Source of the DNA: Hymenobacter canadensis | GTDB lineage: Bacteria > Bacteroidota > Bacteroidia > Cytophagales > Hymenobacteraceae | NCBI RefSeq assembly: GCF_027359925.1 | Contig: NZ_CP114767.1 | Span: forward strand, 4,142,501 to 4,206,500 | Direction of reading: 5' to 3' | Length of the DNA stretch: 64,000 nt | Shown: positions 48,100-56,959 of the stretch, piece by piece | How the letters are laid out: every line of letters begins with the position of its first letter | Position numbering within the stretch: position 1 is the first letter of the stretch | The notes under the pieces: model-generated | The model's database searches: none | What the model saw: the letters and a program-made list of their open reading frames with translations, nothing else | Told to the model about the DNA's origin: nothing | Made by a program: the position numbers and the translations under genes

Positions 48100-48771
48100 A
48101 TGAAAAACAACTGGTGGAAAGGTCTGACGGTGTTGCTGCTGCTCTACACAGCGGTGGCGGGGCTGCTGGTGCCGGTGCCGCGGCTGGCCATTCTCAACGA
48201 AACCATCCGCAACCTCTACTTCCATGTGCCCATGTGGTTCGGGATGACCTTCATCCTGGTGGCCTCGGTGTACTACTCCATCCGCTACCTGCGCACGCCC
48301 ACACCGGAGCTGGATATCCGCTCGCACGAGTCGGCCCGCATTGGCATTCTGATGGGCTGCGTAGGACTGGCGACGGGCAGCATCTGGGCGCGCTACACCT
48401 GGGGCACCTGGTGGACCAACGACCCCAAACTCAACGGCGCGGCCATTGCCATGCTCATCTACGGCGCTTATCTGGTGCTGCGCTCCTCATTCACCGATGA
48501 GCAGCAGCGGGCCCGCATTTCGGCCATCTACAACATCTTCGCCTTTGCCACGGCCATGCCGTTGTTCTACATTCTGCCGCGCCTCACCGACTCTCTACAC
48601 CCCGGCGCGGGCGGCAACCCGGCCTTCGCCAAATACGACCTCGACAACGCCATGCGCGCCGTGTTCTACCCGGCCGTTATCGGCTGGACGCTGCTGGCCT
48701 TCTGGCTGGCGCAGGTAGCCAGCCGCATTTCTCTGCTCAAACTCAAGGTATATGAAAAACAGCTTGCGTAG
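48100..48771 (+). CDS. ccmC: Heme transporter/assembly protein CcmC
   Basis: Encodes 223 residues, six-helix membrane protein of the CcmC/CcsA family. The tryptophan-rich WWD-type segment ARYTWGTWWTNDPK (W101-W105) and the flanking histidines (YFHVPMW, and R-x-H in IRSHESARIG) fit heme handling. It loads heme onto CcmE in the periplasm. It overlaps the next gene by 20 bases and is part of the ccmB-ccmC-ccmD-ccmE-ccmF run. Confidence 0.92.
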   Translation: MKNNWWKGLTVLLLLYTAVAGLLVPVPRLAILNETIRNLYFHVPMWFGMTFILVASVYYSIRYLRTPTPELDIRSHESARIGILMGCVGLATGSIWARYTWGTWWTNDPKLNGAAIAMLIYGAYLVLRSSFTDEQQRARISAIYNIFAFATAMPLFYILPRLTDSLHPGAGGNPAFAKYDLDNAMRAVFYPAVIGWTLLAFWLAQVASRISLLKLKVYEKQLA

Positions 48772-48991
48772 CCTCCGCTCAGGCTTTCTGCTGCTCCTGG
48801 CCCTACTGCTGCCCGTGTTGCACGCCGCAGCCCAAACCGCCGACTCGCCCGAAATGGCCGACACTTTCCGCGCCGACGGCAAGATTTACGTGGTAGTGGC
48901 CGTCATAACGGTGGTGCTGGCCGGTTTGCTGGCCCTGCTGGTATCCCTGGACCGGAAAGTAAGCCGCTTAGAGCGCGAGTTGAAAGACTAG
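48752..48991 (+). CDS. ccmD: CcmD family protein
   Basis: Encodes 79 residues, starting inside the end of ccmC. It has an N-terminal signal-like hydrophobic stretch and one further membrane helix (IYVVVAVITVVLAGLLALLVSLDRKVSRLERELKD). The position between ccmC and ccmE and the single helix followed by a charged tail are typical of CcmD, the small subunit that helps release heme-loaded CcmE. Short and weakly conserved, so the family call rests mostly on context. Confidence 0.8.
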   Translation: MKNSLRSLRSGFLLLLALLLPVLHAAAQTADSPEMADTFRADGKIYVVVAVITVVLAGLLALLVSLDRKVSRLERELKD

Positions 48992-49107
48992 CGGCCCCTC
49001 AGGTCCCCCTGACATAAATCATTGCCGGCTTCTGGTATTCATCGGACTTTTCCGGCCCCTTTTGTTGTTCTGACTGCCCCGGCCACTAAGGCCATCTGTT
49101 GCAACCC

Positions 49108-49536
49108 ATGAAAAAAGCACACATCCTTGTCATTGCCGTCATTGCCGTGGCTATTGGCATCATCATGAGCGCCGCCGGCGACGCCAGCGTGTACGTGTCC
49201 TTCAGGGAAGCCCGCGAGCGGGCCTCGGAAGGCAACCTGACCAAGGTGCACGTGGTAGGCCGCCTGCCGCGCGACGGCCAGAAAAACATCCTGGGCCTGG
49301 AGTACAACCCCGTCCTCGACCCCAACTATTTCGCCTTCACGCTGGTTGATACTAACCGGATTGCCCAGCGCGTCATCTACTTCAACCCCAAGCCCCAGGA
49401 CTTCGACAAATCGGAGCAGGTGGTGATTACGGGGGCCATGCGCAAGGACATCTTTGTGGCCGACAAGATTCTGCTCAAGTGCCCTTCCAAGTATGTGGAG
49501 AAGGATATCAAGGGCGCCACAGCGGCGGTGAACTAG
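49108..49536 (+). CDS. ccmE: Cytochrome c maturation heme chaperone CcmE (Cys variant)
   Basis: Encodes 142 residues from ATG 49108 (MKKAHILVIAVIAVAIGIIM), a single N-terminal anchor then an OB-fold periplasmic domain (SFREARERASEGNLTKVHVVGRL, FTLVDTN, VVITGAM). CcmE carries heme covalently from CcmC to the CcmF lyase. In E. coli the heme ligand is His130 in an HxxxY motif; here the equivalent position is Cys125 in CPSKY (C125-x3-Y129). This C-type variant is known in a minority of bacteria and archaea. A TTG nine bases upstream is the alternative start. Confidence 0.93.
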   Translation: MKKAHILVIAVIAVAIGIIMSAAGDASVYVSFREARERASEGNLTKVHVVGRLPRDGQKNILGLEYNPVLDPNYFAFTLVDTNRIAQRVIYFNPKPQDFDKSEQVVITGAMRKDIFVADKILLKCPSKYVEKDIKGATAAVN

Positions 49537-49550
49537 ATAGGGAATAGCGC

Positions 49551-49645
49551 GTCACGCTGAGCTTGCCGAAGCATCTCTCCCGCTGACGTTGCCAGAGTAA
49601 TTGATTACCACTGCACGCGAGATGCTTCGGCAAGCTCAGCATGAC
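49551..49645. repeat. Intergenic inverted repeat (hairpin family, copy 3)
   Basis: Arms 49551-49583 and 49613-49645 pair over about 33 bases with three mismatches, starting GTCACGCTGAGCTTGCC and containing GAAGCATCTC. Similar design to the copies at 1117 and 16833. It sits inside the ccm operon between ccmE and the ccmF-like gene. Confidence 0.82.
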
Positions 49646-49664
49646 AGTTAGCACTTAGAATCAA

Positions 49665-52262
49665 ATGCTAAATACTTTCATCGGCGACGCCGGGCACCTG
49701 AGCGTAATTGTGGCGTTTGTGGCGGCCACCGTGGCGGCATATTCCTACTTCATGGCTGCCCGCGGCCGGGCCCTCGGCGACTCCGACGTGGCGTGGCTGC
49801 GTCTCGGCCGGGGCGCTTTCATCGTGCACGGTGTGGCCGTAATGGCTGTTATCGGCTGTTTGTTCGGCATCATCCACGGGCACCGCTACGAGTATTACTA
49901 CGCCTGGAGCCACTCCAGCAACCACCTGCCGGTGTACTACATGATTTCCTGCTTCTGGGAAGGGCAGGAGGGCAGCTTCCTGCTCTGGATCTTCTGGCAC
50001 GTGCTGTTGGGTTTCGCCATCATGCGCTGGAACAAGCTTTGGGAGGCCCCCGTCATGGCCGTGTTTGCGGGCGTGCAGCTGTTTCTGACCAGCATGATTC
50101 TGGGCGTAGTGACCGGCGGCGTGAAAATCGGCTCCTCGCCCTTCATTCTGCTCCGCGACTTCCTCGTGGATCTGCCTGTATTCAAGCTCAACCCCAACTT
50201 CGTGCCCGAAGACGGCACCGGCCTGAACGCCTTGCTCCAGAACTACTGGATGGTGATTCACCCGCCCACGCTGTTCCTGGGCTTTGCCCTGACGCTGGTG
50301 CCGTTTGCCTTCGCCATTGCCGGCCTCTGGAAAGGCGAGCTGACCCGCTGGGTGAAGCCGGCGCTGCAGTGGAGCCTGTGGGGCGGCCTCGTGCTGGGCG
50401 TGGGCATCGTGATGGGCGCTTACTGGGCCTACGAAACGCTGAACTTCGGCGGCTACTGGAACTGGGACCCGGTGGAAAACGCCGTGTACATTCCGTGGCT
50501 GGTGCTGGTGGCCGGCATCCACGCGCTAGTGCTCTGGGACAAGCGCCGCACCGCGCTGCGCACCAGCTTCGTGCTGGTAGTAGCCACCTTCCTGCTGATT
50601 CTCTACGCTACCTTCCTTACCCGCTCGGGCGTGCTCGGCAACGCCTCCGTGCACTCGTTCACCGACCTGGGCCTCTCGGGCCAGCTGATGATTTACCTCG
50701 GTGCCTTCGTGGTGCTGGCCATCGGGCTGCTGGTGTACCGCTGGAAATCCATTCCGATTTCGGAGAAGGAGCTGACCACCTACAACCCCGAGCTGTGGGT
50801 GTTTGTGGGCGCCACGGTGCTGTGCCTGGGCGCGTTCCAGGTGCTCGTGACCACCAGCATTCCGGTGTATAACTCCTTCCTGGGTTTCATCGGCATCAAG
50901 TCCAACCTGGCGTTGCCCGCTGACCAGATTGCCCACTACTCCAAAATCCAGCTCTGGATGGGTGTGGGCGTGGCTTTACTTTCTGGCCTGGCGCAGCTGA
51001 TGTGGTGGCAGCGCAATGACAAATCCACCGTCATCAATGCCGTCGGCACGCCGCTGGTACTCACGCTGCTCGGCTCGGCCCTCGTGATTCTGCTGCTCCG
51101 CTACAATGGCCACGAGATTCAGCCGGCCTACATTGCGCTGCTCACGGCCGGCCTGTTTGGCGTGCTGGCTAACATCAGCACCATTGCTCAACTGATTCTG
51201 CGCCGCGTGAAGCTCTCGGGTGGCGCGGTGGCTCACTTGGGCATTGCGCTGATGCTGCTGGGGGTGCTGGGCTCGGCCGGCTATTCTAATATCGTGTCCA
51301 AGAACGTGTCGGGTCTGGTGTACTCCAAGGAGTTTCCGGAAGACCTGAACCGCGACAACGTGCTGCTGTGGCGCAACGACTCGGCCCCGATGGGTGCCTA
51401 CGACGTGAGCTATACCGGCCAGTACATTGACGTGCCCGGCGTGCCCGGCTACGTCAACAAGGACCTGCTGTTCCGCACCGCCGACGAGTACAAAGCCCTG
51501 GCCCGCGGCGACATCAAGCGTGCCGACAAGGTATACTACAAGGCGGGCGACACGGTGGAGATTCTGCCCGAAAACACCTACTACCGCGTCGAGTACAAGG
51601 ACCGCGAAACCGGCGAGGCCTTCACGCTCTACCCCCGCGCCCAGGTGAACGAGGAAATGGGCGGCCTGCTGGCTTCGCCTGATATCAAGAAGTTCTTCAA
51701 CCACGATATCTACTCCCACATCAGCTCCGTGCCCGACCCCAGCAAGGAAAAGGACTGGAGCGAGGTGAAGGAAAGCCAGCTGACCGTCGGCGACACGATT
51801 TACCTCAACGACTACTTCGCCGTGTTCCGCGGCGTGGAACCGGCCCAGCAAACCGCCGGCCTGGGCCTCGCCAAAGGCGACTTGGCCATCCAGGCCGACA
51901 TGATGGTGTTTGGTGAGAAGAAGCAGTACCACGTCCACCCCGTGTTCGTGGTGCGCAACAAGATGATTGGCCGCGTGCCCGACGAAATCGAGGACCTTGG
52001 CCTGCGCATCTCGCTGAACACCGTGGACCCCACAGCCGGCAAGTTCACTTTCGGCGTGAGCACCACCCAGAAGGACTACATCATCCTGAAAGCGGTAGAA
52101 AAGCCCTTCATCAACCTGCTCTGGAGCGGTACGCTGCTGATGGCGCTGGGCTTCGGGCTGGCGCTGCGCAACGGCATCCGCCGCAAGCAGCCCGCGCCAA
52201 CTGCCGAACATGTTCCGAGCCGGGTAGCCTCCCGCCAGGCCCGCCCCGAAGCCGTGGCCTAG
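49665..52262 (+). CDS. ccmF: Cytochrome c heme lyase subunit CcmF/CcsA-like
   Basis: Encodes 865 residues with about 13 membrane helices and a large periplasmic domain (residues 540-830). The WWD heme-binding motif is present as NFGGYWNWDPVENAVYIPWL, with flanking conserved histidines (VIHPPTLFLGF, SVHSFTDLG, IHALVLWDKRR). CcmF receives heme from CcmE and attaches it to apocytochrome c. The protein is longer than the usual 640 residues of proteobacterial CcmF because of the additional periplasmic segment, as in other Bacteroidota. Last gene of the ccm run; a terminator follows. CcmG and CcmH are not seen here. Confidence 0.93.
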   Translation: MLNTFIGDAGHLSVIVAFVAATVAAYSYFMAARGRALGDSDVAWLRLGRGAFIVHGVAVMAVIGCLFGIIHGHRYEYYYAWSHSSNHLPVYYMISCFWEGQEGSFLLWIFWHVLLGFAIMRWNKLWEAPVMAVFAGVQLFLTSMILGVVTGGVKIGSSPFILLRDFLVDLPVFKLNPNFVPEDGTGLNALLQNYWMVIHPPTLFLGFALTLVPFAFAIAGLWKGELTRWVKPALQWSLWGGLVLGVGIVMGAYWAYETLNFGGYWNWDPVENAVYIPWLVLVAGIHALVLWDKRRTALRTSFVLVVATFLLILYATFLTRSGVLGNASVHSFTDLGLSGQLMIYLGAFVVLAIGLLVYRWKSIPISEKELTTYNPELWVFVGATVLCLGAFQVLVTTSIPVYNSFLGFIGIKSNLALPADQIAHYSKIQLWMGVGVALLSGLAQLMWWQRNDKSTVINAVGTPLVLTLLGSALVILLLRYNGHEIQPAYIALLTAGLFGVLANISTIAQLILRRVKLSGGAVAHLGIALMLLGVLGSAGYSNIVSKNVSGLVYSKEFPEDLNRDNVLLWRNDSAPMGAYDVSYTGQYIDVPGVPGYVNKDLLFRTADEYKALARGDIKRADKVYYKAGDTVEILPENTYYRVEYKDRETGEAFTLYPRAQVNEEMGGLLASPDIKKFFNHDIYSHISSVPDPSKEKDWSEVKESQLTVGDTIYLNDYFAVFRGVEPAQQTAGLGLAKGDLAIQADMMVFGEKKQYHVHPVFVVRNKMIGRVPDEIEDLGLRISLNTVDPTAGKFTFGVSTTQKDYIILKAVEKPFINLLWSGTLLMALGFGLALRNGIRRKQPAPTAEHVPSRVASRQARPEAVA

Positions 52263-52280
52263 CGTATTTTGATCCAAGGA

Positions 52281-52317
52281 AAAGCCCTGACAACGTGCTG
52301 TTGTCAGGGCTTTTTTT
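52281..52317 (+). terminator. Terminator of the ccm operon
   Basis: A 14-bp stem (AAAGCCCTGACAAC, 52281-52294, with 52300-52313), a 5-base loop and a run of seven T, 18 bases after the ccmF stop. Confidence 0.93.
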
Positions 52318-52552
52318 GCGTTGTGGCAATAAGGGCTCAGGCATAAATACAGGGCCTGCTATTGCTCCATTACCATCCCAGCCCCGGTGCGCAGATGCAG
52401 AATGGTTGCCCCGGCCGCCAGCCCAGCCAGGCAAGACCTCGCCTCCAGGCCAGTAGCCGCAGCCGGTAACGGGCGCTGCTGTGCAGCGTTGCTCCCTTGT
52501 TATCGGGCGATGACTAAGCGCAACTGGCTGGCAGCTGGCCACCAAGCACAAA

Positions 52553-52581
52553 AAAAGGGCAGCCACCAGGGCTGCCCTTTT
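52553..52581. terminator. Terminator of the type IX cargo gene
   Basis: A 12-bp stem AAAAGGGCAGCC with its complement and a short loop, just beyond the stop of the minus-strand gene at 52604. Between the two terminators (52318-52552) nothing recognisable is present. Confidence 0.85.
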
Positions 52582-52603
52582 GAAGAGTTACGCGGCGCGT
52601 AGT

Positions 52604-54487
52604 CTACTTGGTGATGGTCAGCTGACGCACGGTGTAGTCGGCGCCGGTCTGCACCTTCAGCAGGTACATGCCGTTGGCGAGGTCCGAGAGGTTCACTTCG
52701 TTGGTGAAGTTGTCCTTCAGTGCGGCCGTGTGCACCGTCTGGCCCAGCATGTTCACCACGCTCACCTGCAGGTTGCCTTTGGCGTTGGCGCCGCGCACGT
52801 CCAGTTTCACCAGGCCCGTAGATGGGTTAGGATACATGGCAATAGCGCGGTTCAGAGCTTCCGAAGTTGCCTGGGTACCGCCATTAGTAACTGCCTCAAT
52901 CATGAAGCGGCCCAAGCTATTGGCTGCAGCATCTGCCGGAGCGCCGCCCGTGAGGGCAGTAGTGTAGAACGTACCGGTACGGGTAGGATCTTCCACTTGC
53001 AGGCCCAGTGGGAAGAAGGGAGCCGTACCGGTCGGAGCAGCGGCCTGCGCGAAGCCCGCATAGAATTCGCCGGCCGGAATAGTAACCGGAGTGGCGAACG
53101 TAAACGTTTTGGAAGTGCCGATGTCGCTGGTCTGGATAACGTAGTCAGGCGTACGGCCCAGAAGAGCGCCGGCATTGTCAAGCACTACAGCGTATACTGT
53201 GCGTCCAACGGCCGCCGTGCCGCCTTCCAGACGAGTGTTGATAGCCGTAACCGTGCGCGGAGCAGCAGCAGTGTATTTTACGGCAAAAATACCCGTGCCG
53301 GCAGCTGCACCCTGATTTGCCGTGAAGCCTACGCTGCCGTTGGTAGCAGCTACCGAAGGATCAGCAGCAGCAAACGTGGTAGCCTGAACCTGCTGGCTGT
53401 ATGTTTGAGTGTTGTTGCCATTGGCGCCGTCGGCCGGAACCGTTACGGCAATGGCATTGGTCCCATTAGCTACGGGCGTAAACGTGTTAAACGTAACGGT
53501 TGCAACTGCGCCAGGAGCCAGCGTGGCTACAATTTTAGCATCGGCAAAGGTGTTGGCTCCCGTTACATTCAGCGTTACGGGTAGGTTGGTGAGAGCAGCC
53601 GTACCTGTGTTACGTATTACCGTCTGAATTACCTGCGGAGCGATAGGCGTTTTGCCCAATGCGTACATCGTAACGACTGCTGCATCGTTGGCTGGGGCCG
53701 GGTTGAATCCATACGTGCGGCCTGCATCCGGCAGCACGGCGCTACGCACGTTGTGGGCGTTGCCCGTGTAGTTGCCGGCTACGAAAGAAGCCAGCGACCA
53801 TGCCTGTACCGAGCCCTTCGTTACCAGAACGGAGGTAGTAGCCGTATTGCCGGAGCCTTTGATGCCTACGCCGGCAGCCTTGAACGCATCGGGGCCCGCG
53901 CCGGCGGTGGCACTGCTGTACACAAACTCCACGCGGTTAGACGTTTCGTAGAGCTTCACCTGGAAGGAGATATTGGCGAACTGCTTACCTGCGGGCAGTT
54001 TGTCGCTCACGTTTTTCCACTGGATGGTGGTTACGCGCGAACCAGCTGCTCCCGTCGTGGCTACGCGGTATTCGGTGGTGGCGGTGCCTTCCAGATCCAG
54101 GTTCAGCGGCAGGAGCAGGTTGGTTTCGGTAGCGGTGTTCAGCGGACCACCGGCTGCAGCCTGAGGATCTGCATAGAAGAAAGGGGCTGCCGGAGCAGTG
54201 GTGCCCAGTTTCAGAAAACCGTTGGTGTTGAGTACGAAATCGGTAAACGCCGTACCGTTGAAGTTGAACGTGAAGCCAATAGGCGTGGAAGCCGAGTTAG
54301 CGTCGTCGTTGTTCGGCGTGGTAATAACGGTGCCGCTCGTGCCCAGGTCGGTGTAGGTGCCAGCCGAGTTGCTGGTACCGAACAAGTTGTAATTAAGCGC
54401 CTGTGCTTGTGCGGCGGTGGTACCGGCCAAGCCGAGCATAGCCGCTAGCGCCAGCTTGCGCCAAGGCGCAGTGTACGAATGTGTCAT
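52604..54487 (-). CDS. Secreted protein with type IX C-terminal sorting domain
   Basis: Encodes 627 residues with a signal peptide (LALAAMLGLAGTTAAQAQ). Residues 30-240 look like a beta-rich domain common in Bacteroidota cargo (TPIGFTFNFNGTAFTDFVLNTNGFLKLG). A middle CARDB-like Ig segment (VIQTVIRNTGTAALTNLPVTLNVTG) and further beta-rich repeats follow. The last 80 residues (AIAMYPNPSTGLVKLDVRG ... LANGMYLLKVQTGADYTVRQLTITK) are a type A T9SS sorting domain. Surface or secreted; no catalytic motif is visible. AT content is slightly higher than its neighbours. Confidence 0.85.
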   Translation of the reverse strand: MTHSYTAPWRKLALAAMLGLAGTTAAQAQALNYNLFGTSNSAGTYTDLGTSGTVITTPNNDDANSASTPIGFTFNFNGTAFTDFVLNTNGFLKLGTTAPAAPFFYADPQAAAGGPLNTATETNLLLPLNLDLEGTATTEYRVATTGAAGSRVTTIQWKNVSDKLPAGKQFANISFQVKLYETSNRVEFVYSSATAGAGPDAFKAAGVGIKGSGNTATTSVLVTKGSVQAWSLASFVAGNYTGNAHNVRSAVLPDAGRTYGFNPAPANDAAVVTMYALGKTPIAPQVIQTVIRNTGTAALTNLPVTLNVTGANTFADAKIVATLAPGAVATVTFNTFTPVANGTNAIAVTVPADGANGNNTQTYSQQVQATTFAAADPSVAATNGSVGFTANQGAAAGTGIFAVKYTAAAPRTVTAINTRLEGGTAAVGRTVYAVVLDNAGALLGRTPDYVIQTSDIGTSKTFTFATPVTIPAGEFYAGFAQAAAPTGTAPFFPLGLQVEDPTRTGTFYTTALTGGAPADAAANSLGRFMIEAVTNGGTQATSEALNRAIAMYPNPSTGLVKLDVRGANAKGNLQVSVVNMLGQTVHTAALKDNFTNEVNLSDLANGMYLLKVQTGADYTVRQLTITK

Positions 54488-54679
54488 ACGGGTAAGAGTG
54501 TTGGAAATGGTGAAGGGGTAAGAGTGGAAAAGACGAGAAATATGCCGTTAAACCAATATTTAAGGGCAACTCTTGAGCTTACAAGTTGAATACTTTTCCT
54601 GAGAACTACACAAGTCCTACCCGTAAAGCCATATTTCTGCCCGTACTTTTACACCATCCCTCAGCCCTCGTTTCTGCTT

Positions 54680-55516
54680 ATGATTCCTGATCCGGTTCAT
54701 CCTCTGCGCGTTGTGTTATTGGGTGCGGGCCGGGTAGCCAGCCAGCTGGCGCCGGCGCTGCACCAGGCCGGCCACCAGTTGGCCGGCGTATGGAGCCGCA
54801 ACCCCGCCACCGCCGCCGCGCTGGCCGCCACTGTTCCCGGCACGCTCGTGCTGCCTACCCCCGATTTCGCCGCCCTGCCCCCCGCCGACATGTACCTGCT
54901 GGCCGTGCCCGATGCCGCCATTCCGGCGGTGCTGGCGCAGGCCCGCTTCCAGGCGGGGGCGCTGGTGGCGCACACCTCGGGCACGGTGCCGCTCAGCATC
55001 TTCGAGGATATGCCGGACATCGTGGGGGGCGTGTTCTACCCGCTCCAAACCTTCAGTGCCGGGCGTGCCGTTGACTGGCGCACGGTGCCGCTGTGCGTGG
55101 AAGGCGCCACGCCTGCGGCCCAGGCCACGCTGCTGGCGCTGGCCCATACCCTGAGCGGCAGCGTGCAGGCAGTGGGCACACCGCAGCGGCAGGCCATTCA
55201 TATTGCCGCCGTGTTTGCCTGCAACTTCACCAATCACCTGCTGGGCATCAGCCACGCGTTGCTGGCGCAGCAGCAGCTGCCGCTGGCGCTGCTGGCCCCG
55301 CTGCTCCACGAAACCGTGGAAAAGGCCCTGGCGCATCCTCCATTCACGATGCAAACCGGCCCGGCCGCCCGGCAGGATGTGCCCACCCTGGCCCGGCATC
55401 AGGCCGCCCTGGCTCCGTATCCGGCCTGGCTGCAGGTATATAACGCCCTGACCAGTAGTATTCAGGCGCAGTTGCCCGCCCCGCCCGCAAACAACCAGGG
55501 GGCGGTAGTGCTTTGA
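54680..55516 (+). CDS. Rossmann-like, DUF2520-domain protein
   Basis: Encodes 278 residues. An N-terminal NAD(P)-binding Rossmann fold (VVLLGAGRVASQLAPALHQAGH, GxGxxxxxL pattern at residues 15-25) is joined to a C-terminal DUF2520 domain (GGVFYPLQTFSAGRAVDW, HIAAVFACNFTNHLLGISHALL). The layout resembles ketopantoate reductase/6-phosphogluconate dehydrogenase-type proteins; the substrate is unknown. It starts with a strong TACTTTTA promoter-like element (54644-54651) about 30 bases upstream. Confidence 0.92.
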   Translation: MIPDPVHPLRVVLLGAGRVASQLAPALHQAGHQLAGVWSRNPATAAALAATVPGTLVLPTPDFAALPPADMYLLAVPDAAIPAVLAQARFQAGALVAHTSGTVPLSIFEDMPDIVGGVFYPLQTFSAGRAVDWRTVPLCVEGATPAAQATLLALAHTLSGSVQAVGTPQRQAIHIAAVFACNFTNHLLGISHALLAQQQLPLALLAPLLHETVEKALAHPPFTMQTGPAARQDVPTLARHQAALAPYPAWLQVYNALTSSIQAQLPAPPANNQGAVVL

Positions 55517-55577
55517 ATCCGGGGGAGGCGTGCGTACCTTCGTGCCTTCATTTTTTGCCTCGTCAGAAGATTTTTTT

Positions 55578-55910
55578 GTGAAAGCTGTTAACATCACCTT
55601 CCAATTTCAAGACGGCCAGCCCGAGCAGACCCACGTGGCCGCCGAGGGCGAATCGGTGCTGGACGTGGCCCTCAACAACGGCATCCAGCTGCAGCACAAC
55701 TGCGGCGGCGTCTGCGGCTGCAGCACCTGCCACGTATATGTGCAGCGCGGCGAAGCCGACCTGCCCGAAATCAGCGACAAGGAGGAAGACTTCATTGACC
55801 GCGCCGTGAATCCGCGCATCAACTCGCGCCTGGGCTGCCAGTGCGTCGTGCAGGCTTCCAGCCAGGATCTGGTTATTCTCATTCCGGCTCAGGAGTTCCT
55901 GGGCCACTAG
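55578..55910 (+). CDS. fdx: 2Fe-2S ferredoxin (adrenodoxin type)
   Basis: Encodes 110 residues from GTG 55578 (KAVNITFQFQDGQPEQTHV); the frame is open from 55530 but the family N-terminus starts here. Iron-sulfur ligands are Cys42, Cys48, Cys51 (CX5CX2C within NCGGVCGCSTC) and a fourth Cys at 87 or 89 (LGCQC). The isc-type ferredoxin supplies electrons for iron-sulfur cluster assembly. The iscX gene downstream supports this role. Extra cysteines 46 and 89 are usual in this subgroup. Confidence 0.93.
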   Translation: MKAVNITFQFQDGQPEQTHVAAEGESVLDVALNNGIQLQHNCGGVCGCSTCHVYVQRGEADLPEISDKEEDFIDRAVNPRINSRLGCQCVVQASSQDLVILIPAQEFLGH

Positions 55911-55935
55911 TTTGAATGTGCCGATTATCGGTCGT

Positions 55936-56031
55936 GCGGATGTGCTGAGCACGTCCGCCACGCTGCGCAGTTCATTCGTGCGGCAAAACATCCAATAATC
56001 AGCACATAAGTACACCCAACAATCAGCACAT
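55936..56031. repeat. Small dyad and direct repeats between fdx and iscX
   Basis: GCGGATGTGCT (55936-55946) pairs with AGCACGTCCGC (55948-55958), one mismatch. Two direct copies of AATCAGCACAT, at about 55996 and 56021, follow just before the iscX start. Probably a degenerate dispersed repeat. Confidence 0.35.
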
Positions 56032-56037
56032 CTCCCT

Positions 56038-56277
56038 ATGGCCCATTTCGAGCCCCCCATCCATTGGAACGATCACGAAGATGTGGCCATTGCCCTGTAC
56101 GAAAAGTTCGGCGACGACTTCTCCGAAGCCAAAATCTACCGCATCCGCTTCACCGAGCTGATTGAGTGGGTGCTGGAACTGCCCAACTTCGACGGCACCC
56201 GCGAGCAGGCCAACGAAGGCCATCTGGAGCAGATCCAGGCCAAGTGGGTGTATGAGTGGCGCGACAACCAGAAATAG
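56038..56277 (+). CDS. iscX: Fe-S cluster assembly protein IscX
   Basis: Encodes 79 residues matching IscX (YfhJ) over its length: the W-x-D motif near the start (IHWNDHEDVAIALYEKF), the RFTELIEWVLELPNFDG centre and the NEGHLEQIQAKWVYEWRD end. IscX binds IscS and iron and tunes cluster formation. It is 127 bases behind fdx. The other isc genes (iscS, iscU, hscA) are not near, so it is either a split isc locus or part of a different arrangement. Confidence 0.9.
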   Translation: MAHFEPPIHWNDHEDVAIALYEKFGDDFSEAKIYRIRFTELIEWVLELPNFDGTREQANEGHLEQIQAKWVYEWRDNQK

Positions 56278-56345
56278 GCCGCCTGCTGCAGGCATTCCGG
56301 CTTCTTCGCCTTCGTTCCTAGTTTCCGCTCCCGAATTCCGCTGCT

Positions 56346-56834
56346 ATGTCGCCAGACTTATCTGTTATTAAGGCCTTTATTCTTGATGTAGACGGCGTGC
56401 TCACCGATGGTACGCTGCTGGCCTTCAACTCCGGCGAGCAGGCCCGCGCCTTCCATATCCGCGACGGCTACGCCATCCGGCACGCGCTGCGCCAGGGCTA
56501 CCGCATTGCCGTTATTTCGGGCCGTGAGGAAGAAGGCGTGCGCAAGCGTCTGGAGTCGCTGGACGTGCGTGATATGTACCTGGGTGTTGATGATAAGATG
56601 AAAATCTTCAACAACTACATCAACACCTACCGCCTCGACCCGGCCAACATTGCCTACATGGGCGACGACATGCCCGACCTGGAAGTAATGCGCCGTTGCG
56701 CCCTGGCCGCCTGCCCCGCCGATGCAGCTGCCGATGTGCGCGCCATCAGCACCTACGTGTCGGCGCTGCCCGGTGGGCACGGGGCCGTGCGGGAGCTGAT
56801 TGAAGCCGTGATGAAAGAGCAAAAGACTTGGTAA
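56346..56834 (+). CDS. kdsC: 3-deoxy-D-manno-octulosonate 8-phosphate phosphatase (KdsC)
   Basis: Encodes 162 residues, a HAD-superfamily phosphatase without a cap domain. It shows the nucleophile motif D14-V-D16-G-V-L-T-D-G, motif II ISGREEEGVRKRLESL, and motif IV with metal ligands in YMGDDMPDLEVM. The length and the IRDGYAIRHALRQGYRIAVISGR segment match KdsC, which makes Kdo for lipopolysaccharide. kdsA, kdsB and kdsD are not adjacent. Confidence 0.95.
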   Translation: MSPDLSVIKAFILDVDGVLTDGTLLAFNSGEQARAFHIRDGYAIRHALRQGYRIAVISGREEEGVRKRLESLDVRDMYLGVDDKMKIFNNYINTYRLDPANIAYMGDDMPDLEVMRRCALAACPADAAADVRAISTYVSALPGGHGAVRELIEAVMKEQKTW

Positions 56835-56895
56835 TTAGTTGCTTGGATGCGTTGTAGCACGGTTTTTGGAGCCGCGAGACCCTGCCCAAACCGGG

Positions 56896-56925
56896 TTGCG
56901 TTTTTCCGAATTACCTCTATCTTTA
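56896..56925 (+). promoter_or_regulatory. cspA-family promoter
   Basis: TTG (56896-56898), 19-base spacer, TATCTTTA (56918-56925). Both elements and the spacing fit the Bacteroidota promoter, apart from the last base, 34 bases upstream of the ATG. Confidence 0.65.
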
Positions 56926-56959
56926 CCCACTCATCCATTCAACATTTTCTTCTTTTTTC

